From: Minicystis rosea
GTDB taxonomy: Bacteria > Myxococcota_A > Polyangia > Polyangiales > Polyangiaceae
Length of the DNA stretch: 64,000 nt
Assembly (NCBI GenBank): GCA_001931535.1
Contig: CP016211.1
Coordinates: forward strand, 3,500,501 to 3,564,500
Reading direction: 5' to 3'
A program made the position numbers and the translations under genes. Under the pieces are notes generated by a model, which was given only the letters and a program-made list of their open reading frames with translations, ran no database searches and was not told the origin of the DNA. Below are positions 61,762-64,000 of the stretch, in pieces; within the stretch, counting starts at the first letter, position 1; each line of letters starts with the position of its first letter.

Positions 61762-62541
61762 TCAACCGAGCAGGACGCGCTTGCCGTCGATGACGGCGTC
61801 GTCGTCCGAGAGGATCGAGGCGCGCCCCGTGACGACCTCGAACGCGGCCTTGGCCAGCGTGCGCACGCGATCGGCGCGGGTCTCGGCGAGCTCGGCCTCG
61901 CGATAGGCTTCCGCGGCGCGCTCGAGGAGGCGCTCGACGCGCACCTCCCAGCGACCGACGGCGTGCGCGGCCTCCTCGGCGACGACGCGGACCGCCGTCG
62001 CGGCGAGCGAGGCCTCCTCGGCGTGGAGGTCGGCGCGGCGGGCCGTGACGTCGAGATCGGGCGCCGTGATCGCGGCGCGGGAGCGGGCGCGGAGCTCGAT
62101 CTCGTCGGCGTCGAGCGAGAGCTTGCCCTCGGGTACGGCGATGGTGAGCGCGGCGACGGCGCCGATGCGCAGCGCGCCGGCCTCGGGATCGTACGAAGCG
62201 ACGAGCTCGCCTCGCGGATCGCGCAGCACGAGCGCGCCGCCGTCGATCGAGGCGCTCGCGCCGGAGGCGGAGGCGATGCGCGCGGGCGCGTCGAGGACGC
62301 CGATCACGCAAGCGTCGCCTTCGCCGACGGCGAGCGCGACGACGCGATCGCCGACGCGCGGGGCGTAGCCGGGGACCGCGACGCGACACGCCACGAGCAC
62401 CGAAGGCCCGGCGAGCGACGGCGCGCCGATCGATCTCCGCACCTGCAGGCGCCCCGTCTCGTCGATGTCAGCCACCTCTGCCACGAATGCGCCCGCCTCC
62501 GCGGCGGCGGGTGCGCGTCGCTTGCGCTCGGCCCTCTCCAT
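61762..62541 (-). CDS. DUF3540 protein (T6SS spike-associated)
   Basis: A 259-aa protein. The first half has an OB-fold-like part (VLVACRVAVPGYAPRVGDRVVALAVGEGDACVIGVLD), then beta-repeat sequence (LTIAVPEGKLSLDADEIELRARSRAAITAPDLDVTARRADLHAEEASLAA), like the needle part of VgrG/gp5. The last 70 residues are helical (LLERAAEAYREAELAETRADRVRTLAKAAFEVV). This is the DUF3540 layout, which accompanies DUF2169 and PAAR-like genes. ATG 62541 lies two bases after the stop of the pentapeptide gene. Confidence 0.82.
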   Translation of the reverse strand: MERAERKRRAPAAAEAGAFVAEVADIDETGRLQVRRSIGAPSLAGPSVLVACRVAVPGYAPRVGDRVVALAVGEGDACVIGVLDAPARIASASGASASIDGGALVLRDPRGELVASYDPEAGALRIGAVAALTIAVPEGKLSLDADEIELRARSRAAITAPDLDVTARRADLHAEEASLAATAVRVVAEEAAHAVGRWEVRVERLLERAAEAYREAELAETRADRVRTLAKAAFEVVTGRASILSDDDAVIDGKRVLLG

Positions 62542-62543
62542 GC

Positions 62544-63950
62544 TCAGGTGCTCCTCTGGAAGTCTTCGGCCTTGGCTCGATCGGGATCGGTGCGGCGCGC
62601 GCCTTCGAGGCGGGCGTCGGTGAAGTCGGCGGAGCCGCTCGCGCGGTGGAGATCGGCGCCGCGCAGATCGGCGAAGGCGAAGGTCGCGCCTTCGAGGATG
62701 GCGTGCGCGAGATCGGCGTGCGCGAGGCGCGCCTCCGCGAAGGACGAGCGCGCGAGATCGGCGCGGCCGAGGCGCGCACCTACGAGCGAGGCCGCGCGGA
62801 CGATGCAGGACGAGAGCTCCGCGCCTTCGAGGCAGGCATCGTCGAGCACGGCGGAGGTCAGGTCGGCGCCGTCGAAGCGCGCCGCGCGCGCATCGGCGCC
62901 GGTGAGCGTGGCGCGCATCAGGCGGGCACCGCCGAGGTTCGCTTCGCGCAAACCGATCTGTGGAGCGTGGAGCCCCTCGGCACGCGCGCTGCGCAGATCG
63001 GCGCCGTGCAGCGTCGCGTCCTCGAGATCGCAGCCGGAGAGATCGATCCCCTCGGCGCGCGCGCCCGAGAGCAGGCAGGTGCGGAGCGAGGCGCCGGCGA
63101 GGCGCGTGGTGGTGAGATCGACGCCCGTGAGATCGGCGCCCGCGAAGCGCGCTCCGGTGAGATCGGCGCCGCGCAGATCGAGGCGAGCGACCCGGCGTGC
63201 TTCGGTGAGATCCACGCCCGCGAGATCGGCGTCGCGAAGGATCGCGTCGACGAGGAGCACGCCCGCGAGCCGGGCCTCCGCGAGCGTGGCGCCGGTGAGG
63301 TCGGTGCGCGAGAGATCGGCGCGGATGAGCGATGCGCCGCGGAGCACGCAGCCCGTGAGATCGGCGCCCGTGAGATCGGCGCCCGTGAGGTCGGCGCCCG
63401 TGAGATCGGCGTGGGCGAGCTTGGCGAACGAGAGACGTGCGCCCGTGAAATCCGCGCTGGAGAGCCGCGCGCCGCGAAGGTCGACACGACGCCAGCGCGA
63501 GCCGCGCGCGTCGATGCCGGAGAGATCGAGATCGGCGGCGGTGAGCCCCTCCACCTCGACGTCGACGAGATGGCCTGTCTCCGCGAGGTGCCGAACGAGC
63601 GCGCGATGCGTGCGGATCGGACGCGAAGGAGTGCTCGGATCGGCGGTGATGACGTCGCTGCCGAGAACGTCGAGCGCATCGAGCAACGCCGCGCCCGCTT
63701 CGAGGAGAGAATCGACGCCCTTCGAGGGAGCCCCCGCGCGACGGGCGCCGAGGGCCGCGCCGAGGCCGAGGACATGCGCTTCGACGAGCGCCTGGAGGCC
63801 GCCGCGCCCGAGCGCGTGCGCGATGGCGCGCTGGGCGCGTGCGGTGTCGGCTGCGAACGTCGCGTTCGCGGGGTCGTCGCCGAGCGCGACGCGGGCGCGC
63901 AGAACGCGCACGAGCGCGCGCTCGACGTGGGAAACCCACGACGCGATCAC
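62544..63950 (-). CDS. Pentapeptide-repeat protein in T6SS cargo operon
   Basis: A 468-aa protein. A helical N-terminal region (1-125) is followed by a near-uninterrupted pentapeptide beta-helix from about 130 to 450 (ADLTGADLTGADLTGADLTG and variants, about 60 pentads). The start is GTG 63950, which overlaps the stop of the preceding gene (GTGA). It heads the visible part of the operon pentapeptide - DUF3540 - PAAR-like - metalloprotease. Role as a scaffold or adaptor is inferred from context. Confidence 0.85.
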   Translation of the reverse strand: MIASWVSHVERALVRVLRARVALGDDPANATFAADTARAQRAIAHALGRGGLQALVEAHVLGLGAALGARRAGAPSKGVDSLLEAGAALLDALDVLGSDVITADPSTPSRPIRTHRALVRHLAETGHLVDVEVEGLTAADLDLSGIDARGSRWRRVDLRGARLSSADFTGARLSFAKLAHADLTGADLTGADLTGADLTGCVLRGASLIRADLSRTDLTGATLAEARLAGVLLVDAILRDADLAGVDLTEARRVARLDLRGADLTGARFAGADLTGVDLTTTRLAGASLRTCLLSGARAEGIDLSGCDLEDATLHGADLRSARAEGLHAPQIGLREANLGGARLMRATLTGADARAARFDGADLTSAVLDDACLEGAELSSCIVRAASLVGARLGRADLARSSFAEARLAHADLAHAILEGATFAFADLRGADLHRASGSADFTDARLEGARRTDPDRAKAEDFQRST

Positions 63951-64000
63951 GCGACACCCTGCATCGGCGCGCGCCTCTCGAGGTCGGCCGTCATCGGCAG
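63947..64000 (-). CDS. C-terminal end of an upstream gene (partial)
   Basis: On the reverse strand an open frame enters from the right edge (LPMTADLERRAPMQGVA) and ends with TGA at 63947-63949, overlapping the GTG of the pentapeptide gene by four bases. The overlap suggests a translationally coupled upstream gene, in such operons often a DUF2169 protein. Too short to identify. Confidence 0.4.
   Translation of the reverse strand: MPMTADLERRAPMQGVA

Overview
The window is about 70% G+C and packed with genes on both strands. Its contents point to a myxobacterium, most likely of the Polyangiales (Sorangium/Polyangium/Minicystis type). The evidence is Ser/Thr kinases with PEGA tails, many Cys-rich, EGF, FG-GAP, RCC1 and choice-of-anchor-type surface lipoproteins, a MYXO-CTERM sorting tail, a squalene synthase with a squalene-epoxidase-like enzyme, and type VI secretion (T6SS) cargo genes with pentapeptide and PAAR-like proteins. 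No tRNA, rRNA, CRISPR array, IS element or integrase was seen.

Layout. 1-9043: the 3' part of a Ser/Thr kinase, a 34-bp tandem repeat, a large metallophosphoesterase-STAND-TPR protein (1949-5326), a small exported protein and an unrecognised 795-aa protein. 9308-15325: a block of secreted or lipid-anchored proteins, namely a copper type II monooxygenase-like lipoprotein, an RCC1-like lipoprotein, a MYXO-CTERM Cys-rich protein, and an EGF lipoprotein that carries an F-box-associated (FBA) lectin-type domain. 15350-15624: an array of hairpin-forming repeats. 15891-22349: a beta-propeller-like protein, a PAS-GGDEF-EAL protein, an FAD/NAD(P)-binding protein fused to a helical repeat region, and a small membrane protein.

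22356-28561: isoprenoid/sterol-type genes. A squalene synthase and a squalene-monooxygenase-like enzyme diverge from a shared intergenic region; a geranylgeranyl-reductase-family flavoprotein lies further right, with a LysR regulator and an SDR between. All three isoprenoid genes carry the same dyad, TGACCCGAGTC (core GAC-N4-GTC), in the same orientation 60-115 bp before their starts, which suggests one regulon. 28877-40369: an HTTM membrane pair, glycogen synthase, DUF2288, an anchored glutaredoxin, MEMO, a YkgJ-type Cys-cluster protein, bifunctional RelA/SpoT, HemW and a PAS-PAS-STAS protein.

40439-46112: a reverse-strand operon of a PEGA-tailed Ser/Thr kinase (frame broken by one missing G), an FG-GAP lipoprotein and a PEGA/TPR protein. 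46369-54722: a TPR protein, a GST-like protein, a SUKH-like protein, a VWA lipoprotein, a cytochrome P450 and two secreted anchor/Cys-rich lipoproteins. 54828-64000: a T6SS cargo locus with a DUF2169-pentapeptide protein, an HExxH metalloprotease with an IPT domain, a PAAR-like DUF4150 protein, DUF3540, a second pentapeptide protein and the last codons of another gene.

Start codons were chosen from ribosome-binding sites, signal peptides and the point where coding character begins; many open frames extend further upstream. All family calls are by eye, with no database search.
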